From Chroococcidiopsis sp. CCMEE 29 (GTDB lineage Bacteria > Cyanobacteriota > Cyanobacteriia > Cyanobacteriales > Chroococcidiopsidaceae), in NCBI RefSeq assembly GCF_023558375.1, contig NZ_CP083761.1, forward strand, positions 981,001 to 1,045,000: DNA of 64,000 nt, read 5' to 3'. Below the pieces are notes generated by a model. The model was given only the letters and a program-made list of their open reading frames with translations. It did not search any database and had not been told where the DNA came from. The position numbers and the translations under genes are program-made. Positions 29,194 to 36,965 of the stretch are shown here, in pieces (position 1 is the stretch's first letter; every line of letters begins with the position of its first letter).

Positions 29194-30723
29194 ATGTTAG
29201 CTAGAGTTTGGAGCGCTTCTATTGTAGGTATCGATGCCCTGAAAGTGGGCGTTGAAATCGACGTATCCGCTGGACTGCCAGGAATTGTGGTGGTAGGACT
29301 GCCTGATACTGCAGTGCAGGAGTCTCGCGAGAGAGTAAAGGCGGCGTTGAAAAATGCTGGTTATGCGTTCCCAGTGCGGAAGATTGTGATTAACCTCGCA
29401 CCCGCTGATTTACGCAAAGAAGGTCCAAGCTTTGATTTGCCAATCAGTGTAGGTATTTTGGCAGCCTCTGAGCAGGTAAGTGCGCAACTATTGGGGGATT
29501 ATTTGTTTTTAGGTGAAGTTTCCCTAGATGGAATTTTGCGTCCAGTTGCTGGGGTGTTGCCCATTGCCGCTGCCGCCCAGAAAATGGGCATTGCCGGTTT
29601 AGTCGTACCAGCTGACAATGTGCGAGAAGCTGCAGTAGTGCAAGGACTAGCAGTCTACGGTTTCAAATATTTATCGGAAGTAGCTGATTTTCTGAACCAG
29701 TCGGAGCGTTATCAACCAGTGAAGCTCAATCTTATAGAGGAGTTAGATAAAAATCCTTTAAGTAGTGCCGACTTAAAAGATGTGAAAGGTCAAGCTCACG
29801 CCCGAAGAGCCTTAGAGATTGCAGCAGCTGGAGGCCATAATCTCGTTTTTGTCGGACCGCCTGGTAGTGGGAAAACGATGCTAGCTCGCCGCCTATCAGG
29901 AATTTTACCGCCGTTAAGTTTTGAAGAAGCTCTGGAAGTTACCCAAATTCATTCTGTGGCAGGGTTACTCAAAAATAAAGGATCGCTAGTCAGCGATCGC
30001 CCCTTCCGCAGTCCCCATCACTCCGCCTCTGGTCCTTCTCTTGTAGGTGGAGGGAGTTTTCCCCGACCCGGAGAAATCTCTTTAGCTCATAGAGGTGTTC
30101 TGTTTCTGGATGAATTGACCGAGTTCAAGCGCGATGTATTGGAGTTCCTGCGTCAGCCCTTGGAAGATGGATATGTCACCGTGTCCCGCACCCGGCAATC
30201 AGTGATGTTTCCAGCCCAGTTTACCTTGGTAGCAAGCACAAATCCCTGCCCTTGCGGCTACTTTGGTGATTCTATTCAAGCTTGTACTTGTTCTCCTCGG
30301 CAACGAGAGCAATACTGGGCTAAGCTATCTGGACCATTGATGGACCGGATTGATTTACAAGTTGCTGTCAATCGCTTGAAACCAGAAGAGATTACACGAC
30401 AGCCAACCGGGGAAGCATCGGCACCAGTGCGGCAAAGAGTTCGCGAAGCACGCGATCGCACTCTTGAGCGATTTAAAACAGACCAATCCGTACGTTGCAA
30501 TGCAGCAATGCAAAGCAATCACCTACGGCAGTGGTGCCAGTTGGATGATGCTGCTCGTAACTTGTTAGAGGGAGCAATTCGTAAATTAGGGCTTTCTGCA
30601 CGAGCAAGCGATCGCATTCTCAAAGTAGCGCGTACCATTGCTGATTTGGCGGGGGATGAGAATCTGCAAACTCATCATGTTGCTGAAGCGATTCAGTATC
30701 GAACGATAGACAGAATGCAGTAA
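29194..30723 (+). CDS. comM: YifB/ComM family Mg-chelatase-like AAA ATPase
   Basis: 509 residues: an N-terminal Lon-like domain (VEIDVSAGLPGIVVVGLPDTAV), a Mg-chelatase-type AAA+ core with Walker A GPPGSGKT (about residue 224) and Walker B LFLDELTEF (about 304), then a C-terminal helical lid. ComM promotes branch migration of recombination intermediates during natural transformation in other bacteria. The stop codon is at 30721-30723. The last 119 bp recur at 32720-32838, bracketing an accessory segment. Confidence 0.93.
   Translation: MLARVWSASIVGIDALKVGVEIDVSAGLPGIVVVGLPDTAVQESRERVKAALKNAGYAFPVRKIVINLAPADLRKEGPSFDLPISVGILAASEQVSAQLLGDYLFLGEVSLDGILRPVAGVLPIAAAAQKMGIAGLVVPADNVREAAVVQGLAVYGFKYLSEVADFLNQSERYQPVKLNLIEELDKNPLSSADLKDVKGQAHARRALEIAAAGGHNLVFVGPPGSGKTMLARRLSGILPPLSFEEALEVTQIHSVAGLLKNKGSLVSDRPFRSPHHSASGPSLVGGGSFPRPGEISLAHRGVLFLDELTEFKRDVLEFLRQPLEDGYVTVSRTRQSVMFPAQFTLVASTNPCPCGYFGDSIQACTCSPRQREQYWAKLSGPLMDRIDLQVAVNRLKPEEITRQPTGEASAPVRQRVREARDRTLERFKTDQSVRCNAAMQSNHLRQWCQLDDAARNLLEGAIRKLGLSARASDRILKVARTIADLAGDENLQTHHVAEAIQYRTIDRMQ
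30605..30723 (+). repeat. comM 3'-end direct repeat, left copy
   Basis: The last 119 bp of comM. The right copy is at 32720-32838: same length, no gap, about 13 mismatches. Confidence 0.9.
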
Positions 30724-30743
30724 ATGAATTAGAAGATGAAGAA

Positions 30744-30971
30744 GTGACTCTAGCTAACGAAGGCTGGAATGGATTGCAGTCTGTAGCTCACAACTTAGGC
30801 ATGTCAGTATCAGACCTATTGGAAAAGATAGGTCGTGGTCAAATGGTGGTGTTAGATTCAGAGGAACTAGAAGACCTTTTGGATACCATTGATGGTTTAG
30901 AGGGATTGCTTGAAGCTAAGGAAGAAGAAAGTATTTTTTAGGAACAGGCGAAAGCAGAGCTAGGTGTGTAA
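30744..30971 (+). pseudogene. antitoxin-like ORF with an in-frame TAG (probably eroded)
   Basis: A GTG-initiated frame of 65 codons ends in TAG at 30939-30941, then continues in the same frame for nine more codons (EQAKAELGV) to TAA at 30969-30971. The product has an HTH-like patch (NLGMSVSDLLEKIGRG) and an acidic tail (DSEELEDLLDTIDGLEGL) like those of Phd/RelB-type antitoxins. An -AELGV end is common in such proteins, so the TAG looks like a nonsense mutation. The frame is also open upstream into the comM 3' end without a good start, so the N-terminus may be lost. The antitoxin reading is inference. Confidence 0.45.
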
Positions 30972-30974
30972 CTC

Positions 30975-31037
30975 GTGTACATTGTAGAGTTATCCAAACG
31001 CGCACAACAGAATGCAGGAATGGAGACTGAGAAATGA
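30975..31037 (+). pseudogene. truncated RelE/ParE-like toxin remnant (20 aa)
   Basis: A GTG-started frame encoding VYIVELSKRAQQNA, which matches the start pattern of RelE/ParE toxins (MYxIELSKxAQK), then stopping after 20 residues. It starts 3 nt after the antitoxin-like frame, and its TGA overlaps the hicB ATG (ATGA). The usual 80-90 residue toxin body is missing, which suggests a deletion. Short, so tentative. Confidence 0.4.
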
Positions 31038-31169
31038 GCCGAGAATTTAATGTGATTATCGAGCGGGATTCTGAAGGCTATTTTGTTGCTTCTGTGCCTA
31101 GTAGACCACCACGCTGATTTTGACAAGCGGAATGAGATTGGAGAAACTAAAGAAAAACCAGAAACTCCA

Positions 31170-31610
31170 ATGCCAGAAAAATTCATTGTCAACCTCAATA
31201 CAGAAGAACGAGAATACTTGCATCAATTAACGCATAAGGGTAAATGTCCAGCTCGTGTGTTCAAGCGAGCACATATCCTGTTGCTTGCCGATGAAGGACA
31301 TGCTGATGAAACAATTGCTCAAATGCTACATGTGGGAGAATCAACGGTACATCGGACTCGTCAAAAGTGTGTAGATGGTGGAGTTAAGTTTGCCTTGAGC
31401 GAGCAACCTCGTCCAGGCGGAAAACGTAAATTGGATGGACGCGCAGAAGCTTTTCTGATAGCAACGGCTTGTAGTGATGCGCCGACAGGACAGAAACGAT
31501 GGACGATGCAGATGTTAGCAGATCGCCTCGTGGAACTACAGCTAGTGGACAGCATCTCAGACGAGACGGTACGACGAGTGTTAGAAAAAACGACATCAAG
31601 CCGTGGTTAA
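31170..31610 (+). CDS. IS630 transposase, N-terminal (OrfA) part
   Basis: 146 residues from the ATG at 31170 (MPEKFIVNLNTEERE). It contains helix-turn-helix segments (DETIAQMLHVGESTVHRTRQK and DETVRRVLEK) that bind the inverted repeats. The frame ends shortly after a run of six A (31585-31590). The long frame beginning at 31083 starts outside the element and is not the real start. It is expected to be joined to OrfB by a -1 shift. Confidence 0.85.
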   Translation: MPEKFIVNLNTEEREYLHQLTHKGKCPARVFKRAHILLLADEGHADETIAQMLHVGESTVHRTRQKCVDGGVKFALSEQPRPGGKRKLDGRAEAFLIATACSDAPTGQKRWTMQMLADRLVELQLVDSISDETVRRVLEKTTSSRG

Positions 31611-32308
31611 ACCAACAGTGGTGCATTTCACAGGTGAATGCAGATTTTATCTGGCGGATGGAGGAGGTTTTAGACTTGTACGAGCAACCCTACAATCCAT
31701 GTGAGCCGGTGGTTTGCTTTGATGAGCGCCCCGTGCAACTAGTGAGCGAAACCCGCACCCCACTTCCTCGAGAACCAGGAAAACCAAAGCGTTATGACTA
31801 TGAGTACAAGCGTGAAGGCACGTGCAATCTATTTGCCTTTTTTCAACCGTTAGCACAGTGGCGACATATCAAAGTGACTGACCAACGCACTGCACAAGAT
31901 TTTGCCTTGTGTATGCAGTATTTGGTGGATGTCTTATTCCCATTTGCACACCTAATTCATGTTGTGTTGGACAACTTGAACACCCATACGCCCGCTGCTT
32001 TGTATCAAACCTTTGACGCGGTTGAAGCTCGTCGTATTCTCGAGAAGTTACAGTTTCACTACACTCCAGTTCATGGCAGTTGGTTAAATATGGTCGAACT
32101 GGAACTATCGGTTTTATCTGGTCAATGTTTAGAGCGTCGCATTCCGTCCACTGAAGAACTGTCTAGAGAAGTCGCAGCATGGGAAGCATCTCGTAATCAG
32201 GCTCAAGCAAGCGTGAACTGGCGTTTCACTAACACTCAAGCACGAATCAAGCTAGAACGTTTGTATCCTCAACCAAGCCTGTCAGAATCTAGCCTGTCAA
32301 AATTGTAG
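31499..32308 (+). CDS. IS630 transposase, C-terminal DDE (OrfB) part
   Basis: The catalytic domain, in the -1 frame relative to OrfA. Only the part after about 31588 (KNDIKPWLNQQWCISQ...) is expected in the fused protein. Catalytic acids lie in VVCFDERPVQL, VVLDNLNTH and NMVELELSVL, in the order and spacing of IS630 transposases. The upstream stretch of this frame overlaps OrfA and is probably not translated independently. Confidence 0.85.
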   Translation: MDDADVSRSPRGTTASGQHLRRDGTTSVRKNDIKPWLNQQWCISQVNADFIWRMEEVLDLYEQPYNPCEPVVCFDERPVQLVSETRTPLPREPGKPKRYDYEYKREGTCNLFAFFQPLAQWRHIKVTDQRTAQDFALCMQYLVDVLFPFAHLIHVVLDNLNTHTPAALYQTFDAVEARRILEKLQFHYTPVHGSWLNMVELELSVLSGQCLERRIPSTEELSREVAAWEASRNQAQASVNWRFTNTQARIKLERLYPQPSLSESSLSKL

Positions 32309-32466
32309 TGGTGGTCTACTAGGCTTCCTGGATGTCATACACAAGCTAAGTCTCTAGACAAACTCATGGAGCGCATTCGAGAAGCCATAGAGCTTTGTTT
32401 AGAAGTTGAGGAAGACACAGTTGAGCCACTAGAGTTTGTTGGCATTCAGAAAGTTGCGGTTGAGAT

Positions 32467-32688
32467 ATGAGCAAACTGCCAAGCTTGACAGGACGCGAAG
32501 TGATTGCAGCTCTGCGCGCTGGTTTTGAAGTGATAAGAGTGCGTGGCAGTCACCATTTTCTCCTGCATAGTGAAGGTCGTCGAACTGTGATTCTTGTACA
32601 TTCAGGTGAAACAATTGGTCCTGGTTTACTGGCGCAGATACTGCGTGACTGCCAGATGACACGGGAGGAGTTTAGGGCACTGTTGTGA
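32467..32688 (+). CDS. hicA: HicA-type mRNA interferase toxin
   Basis: 73 residues with the double-stranded-RNA-binding-like HicA fold. LTGREVIAALRAGFEV is followed by the catalytic GSHHF segment, then VILVHSGETIGPGLLAQILRDCQM. HicA cleaves mRNA when free of HicB. The frame is complete, with a normal ATG that overlaps the hicB stop. Because hicB is interrupted upstream, hicA is separated from its native promoter and partner; any expression would have to come from within or near the IS element. Confidence 0.92.
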   Translation: MSKLPSLTGREVIAALRAGFEVIRVRGSHHFLLHSEGRRTVILVHSGETIGPGLLAQILRDCQMTREEFRALL

Positions 32689-32719
32689 TCAATTAAAGTA
32701 GTCATAAAGCATCAGCTTT

Positions 32720-32838
32720 CAAGCGATCGCATTCTCAAAGTAGCGCGAACCATTGGTGATTTAGCTGGAGACGATAATCTACAAACTCACCACGTTGCTG
32801 AAGCAATTCAGTATAGAACTATAGACAGAATGCAGTAA
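32720..32838 (+). pseudogene. second copy of the comM 3' end
   Basis: 119 bp matching 30605-30723 without gaps and encoding the ComM C-terminus ([10 protein letters not shown]...YRTIDRMQ) up to its stop. About 13 positions differ, mostly at third codon positions, so the protein is nearly unchanged. No upstream comM sequence accompanies it. It marks the right border of the inserted segment. Confidence 0.88.
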
Positions 32839-32970
32839 TTAGTATGGAGATTACAGTTTTCCCTACTTCTGCGTGTATGTTGGGTGCTCGCCATCTTCAT
32901 TACCTCGGATCTCTCGAAATGATTCAATGGCTAGACTGTAAAATATGACAGTTGCACTCTGTAGCTGACT

Positions 32971-34266
32971 TTGATCGAGCGTTATACCTTGCCCGAGATG
33001 GGCGAACTGTGGACAGAAACTTATAAATTTAAAACTTGGCTTCAGGTGGAGATAGCAGTTTGTGAGGCTCAGGCTGAACTGGGTTATATTCCATCTGAGG
33101 CAGTGAAGGAAATTAAGGCAAAAGCAAATTTTGACCCTAAGCGGGTGCTAGAAATTGAGGCTGAAGTCCGCCATGACATCATTGCCTTTCTCACGAATGT
33201 CAATGAATATGTGGGCAATGCGGGACGTTACATTCACTTGGGTTTAACCAGTTCGGATGTACTAGATACAGCTTTGGCACTTCAACTGGTTGTCAGCTTG
33301 GACGTGCTGTTGGCACGGTTGGAAGATTTAATTGCAGCAATTCGTTCTCAAGCGCAGCAGCATCGCCATACGGTGATGATTGGGCGATCGCACGGCATTC
33401 ATGCTGAACCGATTACCTTTGGTTTTAAGCTGGCTGGTTGGTTGGCAGAAGCGTTGCGACACCTGGAGCGCCTCACTCGTCTGCGTCAAGATATTGCAGT
33501 TGGCAAGATTTCAGGTGCGGTGGGAACTTATGCCAATATTGAACCACGTGTAGAAGCGCTTACTTGCCACAAACTTGGACTAAAACCAGATGCAGCCTCA
33601 ACACAGGTAATTTCCCGCGATCTTCATGCTGACTATGTACAACAGCTAGCTCTATTAGGTGCATCAATTGAGCGGTTTGCTGTAGAAATTCGCAACCTTC
33701 AACGAACAGATGTGTTGGAAGTAGAAGAATTTTTTGCTAAAGGCCAAAAAGGCTCCTCAGCGATGCCGCATAAGCGCAACCCGATCCGCTCTGAGCGATT
33801 AACTGGGATGGCGCGGATGTTACGAGGTTATGCTGTTGCTGCTTTGGAAAACGTCGCTCTCTGGCATGAGCGGGATATCTCCCATAGCTCTGTTGAGCGA
33901 ATGATGCTACCTGATGCTTGCATTTTAACTCATTTCATGCTGTTGGAAATGACTGACCTAGTGAAAAATCTGCTGGTGTATCCCCAAAACATGGAGCGGA
34001 ATATGAATTGCTATGGGGGCGTTGTCTTCAGCCAACGGGTGTTGCTAGCTTTAGTGGAGAAGGGAATGAGTCGCGAGGAGGCTTATGCAGTTGTCCAATC
34101 TTGCGCTCATCAAGCTTGGAACAAACCGGAAGGCAATTTTCACGACTTAGTTACCAAAGATACCCAGATTACCCAGAAGCTGTCTCCTGAAGAAATTGAG
34201 ACTTGCTTTGACCCCAAACAACATCTGAAGCATCTAGAGCAGGTTTACCAACGGTTGGGTATTTAA
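32971..34266 (+). CDS. purB: adenylosuccinate lyase
   Basis: A 431-residue member of the fumarase/aspartase superfamily. It acts twice in purine synthesis, producing AICAR and AMP with release of fumarate. Seen are IERYTLPEMGELW, the catalytic HGIHAEP, GLTSSDVLDTALALQ, and the signature loop GSSAMPHKRNP. The start is TTG, because the frame upstream closes at TAG 32962-32964. No ribosome-binding site is evident. It is the first gene beyond the comM-associated segment. Confidence 0.96.
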   Translation: MIERYTLPEMGELWTETYKFKTWLQVEIAVCEAQAELGYIPSEAVKEIKAKANFDPKRVLEIEAEVRHDIIAFLTNVNEYVGNAGRYIHLGLTSSDVLDTALALQLVVSLDVLLARLEDLIAAIRSQAQQHRHTVMIGRSHGIHAEPITFGFKLAGWLAEALRHLERLTRLRQDIAVGKISGAVGTYANIEPRVEALTCHKLGLKPDAASTQVISRDLHADYVQQLALLGASIERFAVEIRNLQRTDVLEVEEFFAKGQKGSSAMPHKRNPIRSERLTGMARMLRGYAVAALENVALWHERDISHSSVERMMLPDACILTHFMLLEMTDLVKNLLVYPQNMERNMNCYGGVVFSQRVLLALVEKGMSREEAYAVVQSCAHQAWNKPEGNFHDLVTKDTQITQKLSPEEIETCFDPKQHLKHLEQVYQRLGI

Positions 34267-34359
34267 AAAGGGGTTAGGGGTTAGGGAAAAGGCTGTAGCT
34301 GCTGCCCCTTGGGGTAGGTTGAAACTTCTTATGCTGCATAGTTATTTTTGTCCCAAGTC

Positions 34360-34944
34360 ATGATTGAAATCCTAGCCGCGCTTTCTGCTTCAGCTGCGGC
34401 AGGAATTAAAATTGCTCTGCCCCTATTAATTATTGGTGTATTGCAGGGCGACAATCTTTGGTATGGCGTTCCCATCTTATGCCGTATTTACCCACCAGTC
34501 GTGCTGGGTATTCTAACTAGCTGGTCGTTAATAGAGCTTTTCGCTTCCAAAAAGCTACTGGGTCAACGCTTGCTGCAAATAGTTCAGTTGGTATTTAGCC
34601 CAATCGCAGGAGCAATCATGGCAATCGCTGCCTCTGAAGTCACACAAGCTAAGGAGTTAACTGGGTTAATCGGAGCTTTGTTTGCTTTCTTACTACAACT
34701 CGTCCAAGCTGGCTGGTTTTATCGTTGGCGTGCCTTACCACTGGGGCTGCCTTTTATCCAAGATGGTTTATGCATTTTGCTTGTGTTTTTGGCTGTTAAA
34801 GCTCCACAGGCAGGAGGAATAATTGCCTTAATCATACTATGTTTGGCAGTTTTTAGTGCCAAGGATTTGCATCGTTGGTATCTCCTGCAGCAGGGGTTAG
34901 AAGTCACTCTTCGGGGGTCAGATTCTAAGCGCACACGCAGATAG
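34360..34944 (+). CDS. DUF4126 family membrane protein
   Basis: About 194 residues from the ATG at 34360 (MIEILAALSASAAAG). It has four to five hydrophobic segments and a GVLQGDNLWYGVPILCRIYPP loop. It fits DUF4126, membrane proteins of unknown role. A TTG four codons earlier is the other possible start. A short GGGGTTAGGGGTTAGGG repeat lies in the leader (34268-34290). Confidence 0.78.
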   Translation: MIEILAALSASAAAGIKIALPLLIIGVLQGDNLWYGVPILCRIYPPVVLGILTSWSLIELFASKKLLGQRLLQIVQLVFSPIAGAIMAIAASEVTQAKELTGLIGALFAFLLQLVQAGWFYRWRALPLGLPFIQDGLCILLVFLAVKAPQAGGIIALIILCLAVFSAKDLHRWYLLQQGLEVTLRGSDSKRTRR

Positions 34945-35007
34945 TATTTCTGAAAACTTTTCCCTGTTTTTATCTCTAGAAATCTACTTTTCCCATAATT
35001 GCTTCAC

Positions 35008-36171
35008 TCACAAAATTCCCACAAAGTGCAGGAGTCCACGTCCGGTGATTAGTTCAATCACTAAAGCAATAAAGCCAAGCATGGCAATCCGACCGTTCCA
35101 GATTTCAGCGGTTGTGGTCATGCCCCATTGCCAACGCTCTTGTGGATACATCTTGACTTTCTTCTTCATCTGCGTCACCTGAGCAAGTTTGAGGCTGGGG
35201 GACTTCAATGCTTCGACAACTAGATCGGCGATCGCCTCAATAAATACAGGATTAGTGTTAAGAGCAGGTACGCGTCGGAAGTTGTGGATACCTGATTCTT
35301 CTGCTACCTCTCGGTACTCAATATCAATTTCTTGCAAGGTCTCGATGTGTTCAGAGACAAAGCTAATCGGAACAACAACTAGATCTTTGACTCCTTGTGC
35401 ACCTAGCTCTTTAATCGCATCTTCGGTGTAGGGCTGAAGCCACTCTACTGGTCCCACTCGGCTCTGGTAAGCTAAAGTATGAGGATTAGGTCGGTTGAGG
35501 GTTTGCATAATTAAGGCTGTGCATTCCTCAATTTCTTGCTGGTACGGGTCGCCTGCTTCTTCTACGTAGCTGCGGGGAACACCGTGAGCACTGAAGAAGA
35601 TATGAACCGAGTCAGGATGCGGGAACTGATCGAGTTCTTGGGCAATTAGCTGAACCATAGCCTGGATGTAACCAGGCTGTTTGTACCAGGAGGGAATGAC
35701 AGTGTATTCAATCCGCTCCAGTTTTGGGTCTTCTAGCCAAATTTTTTGTAGTAACCGGAAGCTGGAACCACTGGTACTGATGGAAAATTGAGGATATAGG
35801 GGCAGAATTACCAGACGGTCAATCCCATCGCGCTTAATTCGGGCGATCGCCTCCTCGGTAAATGGATGCCAATAACGCATCCCCACATAAACCTGGACTT
35901 CTTGTCCTTTAACACCCAACTGTTCTTGTAGAGCTTGAGCTTGCGCTTCGGTGATTTGCCATAGGGGAGAGCCGCCCCCAATCTGCCGATAGTTTTCTTG
36001 AGATGTCTTAGTTCGCCGTGTGGAGATCAACCAAGCTAGGGGTCTTTGCAACCAAGGAAAGGGTAAACGAATGATTTCCGGGTCAGCAAACAAGTTAAAC
36101 AGAAACGGTCCAACGTCCTCTAATTTATCCGGTCCACCCAGATTGAGTAATAATACCCCTACACGACCCAT
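35008..36171 (-). CDS. hemH: ferrochelatase with C-terminal Hlip/CAB-like domain
   Basis: 387 residues. The catalytic part ([16 protein letters not shown] start, [18 protein letters not shown] with the active-site His, [14 protein letters not shown]) inserts Fe2+ into protoporphyrin IX. After a linker, a single transmembrane chlorophyll-a/b-binding-like segment follows ([17 protein letters not shown]). This fusion is a known feature of cyanobacterial and plastid type II ferrochelatases and tethers the enzyme to the membrane and to chlorophyll metabolism. Confidence 0.96.
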   Translation of the reverse strand: MGRVGVLLLNLGGPDKLEDVGPFLFNLFADPEIIRLPFPWLQRPLAWLISTRRTKTSQENYRQIGGGSPLWQITEAQAQALQEQLGVKGQEVQVYVGMRYWHPFTEEAIARIKRDGIDRLVILPLYPQFSISTSGSSFRLLQKIWLEDPKLERIEYTVIPSWYKQPGYIQAMVQLIAQELDQFPHPDSVHIFFSAHGVPRSYVEEAGDPYQQEIEECTALIMQTLNRPNPHTLAYQSRVGPVEWLQPYTEDAIKELGAQGVKDLVVVPISFVSEHIETLQEIDIEYREVAEESGIHNFRRVPALNTNPVFIEAIADLVVEALKSPSLKLAQVTQMKKKVKMYPQERWQWGMTTTAEIWNGRIAMLGFIALVIELITGRGLLHFVGIL

Positions 36172-36264
36172 AGCAGTTACGATGCCCCAATCTTTTCAGC
36201 TTTGTTACTAAGTTTAACAATATATTTTTCTCAAATGTATAAGTTAGCAAAAAGGAGTTAGGCT

Positions 36265-36888
36265 ATGGCGACAATTTTACGGGATTGGAGTTACCGCTAT
36301 CAGTGGTTGTACGATGTGATCGCCCGTCTGGCTGCTCTGAGTGTGGGCGGGGAGGGACGATTCCGCCAGTTAGCTTTACAAGGGTTAACGATTCATCCAG
36401 AAACTAAGGTACTAGATTTATGTTGCGGTAGCGGTCAGGCAACTGATTTGCTAGTGCAATATTCTCAAGATGTGACAGGACTAGATGCCTCACCTTTGTC
36501 TCTGAAACGGGCGCAGCAGAATGTGCCTCAAGCTAAGTATGTGGAAGCATTTGCAGAAAATATGCCGTTTTCAGACAATCTGTTTGATGTAGTGCATACG
36601 AGCGTGGCACTACACGAAATGGCACCGAGTCAGTTACGGCAGATTCTTAAAGAAGTCTACCGGGTGTTGAAACCAGAGGGGATATTTGCTCTAGTGGATT
36701 TTCATGCTCCCACTAATTGGTTCTTTTGGCCTGGTTTGTCGCTGTTTTTAGCGTTATTTGAAACAGAAACAGCGTGGCAACTTTTGAGAACGGACTTAGT
36801 TAGCCTCCTAGAACAGGTGGGGTTTCGGCTACGCGATCACTCTTTCTATGCTGGGGGTAGTCTGCAAGTGATTCAAGTGCAGAAATAA
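36265..36888 (+). CDS. class I SAM-dependent methyltransferase
   Basis: 207 residues with motif I VLDLCCGSGQATDLL (about 49-63), an acidic motif II region GLDASPLSLKRA, and the UbiE-like NMPFSDNLFDVVHTSVALHEM. A C-terminal hydrophobic helix (NWFFWPGLSLFLALF) may touch the membrane, as in quinone/tocopherol methyltransferases. The substrate is unknown. Divergent from hemH and upstream of gatB. Confidence 0.82.
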   Translation: MATILRDWSYRYQWLYDVIARLAALSVGGEGRFRQLALQGLTIHPETKVLDLCCGSGQATDLLVQYSQDVTGLDASPLSLKRAQQNVPQAKYVEAFAENMPFSDNLFDVVHTSVALHEMAPSQLRQILKEVYRVLKPEGIFALVDFHAPTNWFFWPGLSLFLALFETETAWQLLRTDLVSLLEQVGFRLRDHSFYAGGSLQVIQVQK

Positions 36889-36965
36889 ACTGCAAAGAGT
36901 GCAGAGGACGCTAAGGAAGTGTCAAAATAGGAGCGAATTGTAGCTCAGCCGCAATTGATAAAACC

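Larger units (their letters stand above)
31101..32319 (+). mobile_element. IS630-family insertion sequence, 1,219 bp, in hicB
   Basis: Bounded by perfect 12-bp terminal inverted repeats GTAGACCACCAC / GTGGTGGTCTAC. Homology extends further inward (ATTTTGACA at both ends). It is flanked by a TA target duplication (31099-31100 and 32320-32321), the IS630/Tc1-mariner hallmark. It carries two overlapping transposase frames with an IS630-type DDE set. The intact ends and target duplication indicate a fairly recent insertion. Confidence 0.93.
31034..32470 (+). pseudogene. hicB: hicB antitoxin gene split by an IS630-type element
   Basis: The 5' part (31034-31098) encodes MSREFNVIIERDSEGYFVAS plus the next codons; the 3' part (32322-32470) encodes LPGCHTQAKSLDKLMER and onward. 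Removing 31101-32319 and one TA duplicate gives exactly 72 in-frame codons (71 residues) with the HicB core VPxLPGCHTQ restored. HicB is the antitoxin that binds HicA and represses the operon. The last 4 nt overlap the hicA start (ATGA). As it stands the gene cannot make normal HicB. Confidence 0.9.

Noticed and set aside
31083-31169. Transposase frame upstream of the ATG at 31170
   Set aside because: It begins outside the element, in hicB sequence, before the inverted repeat.
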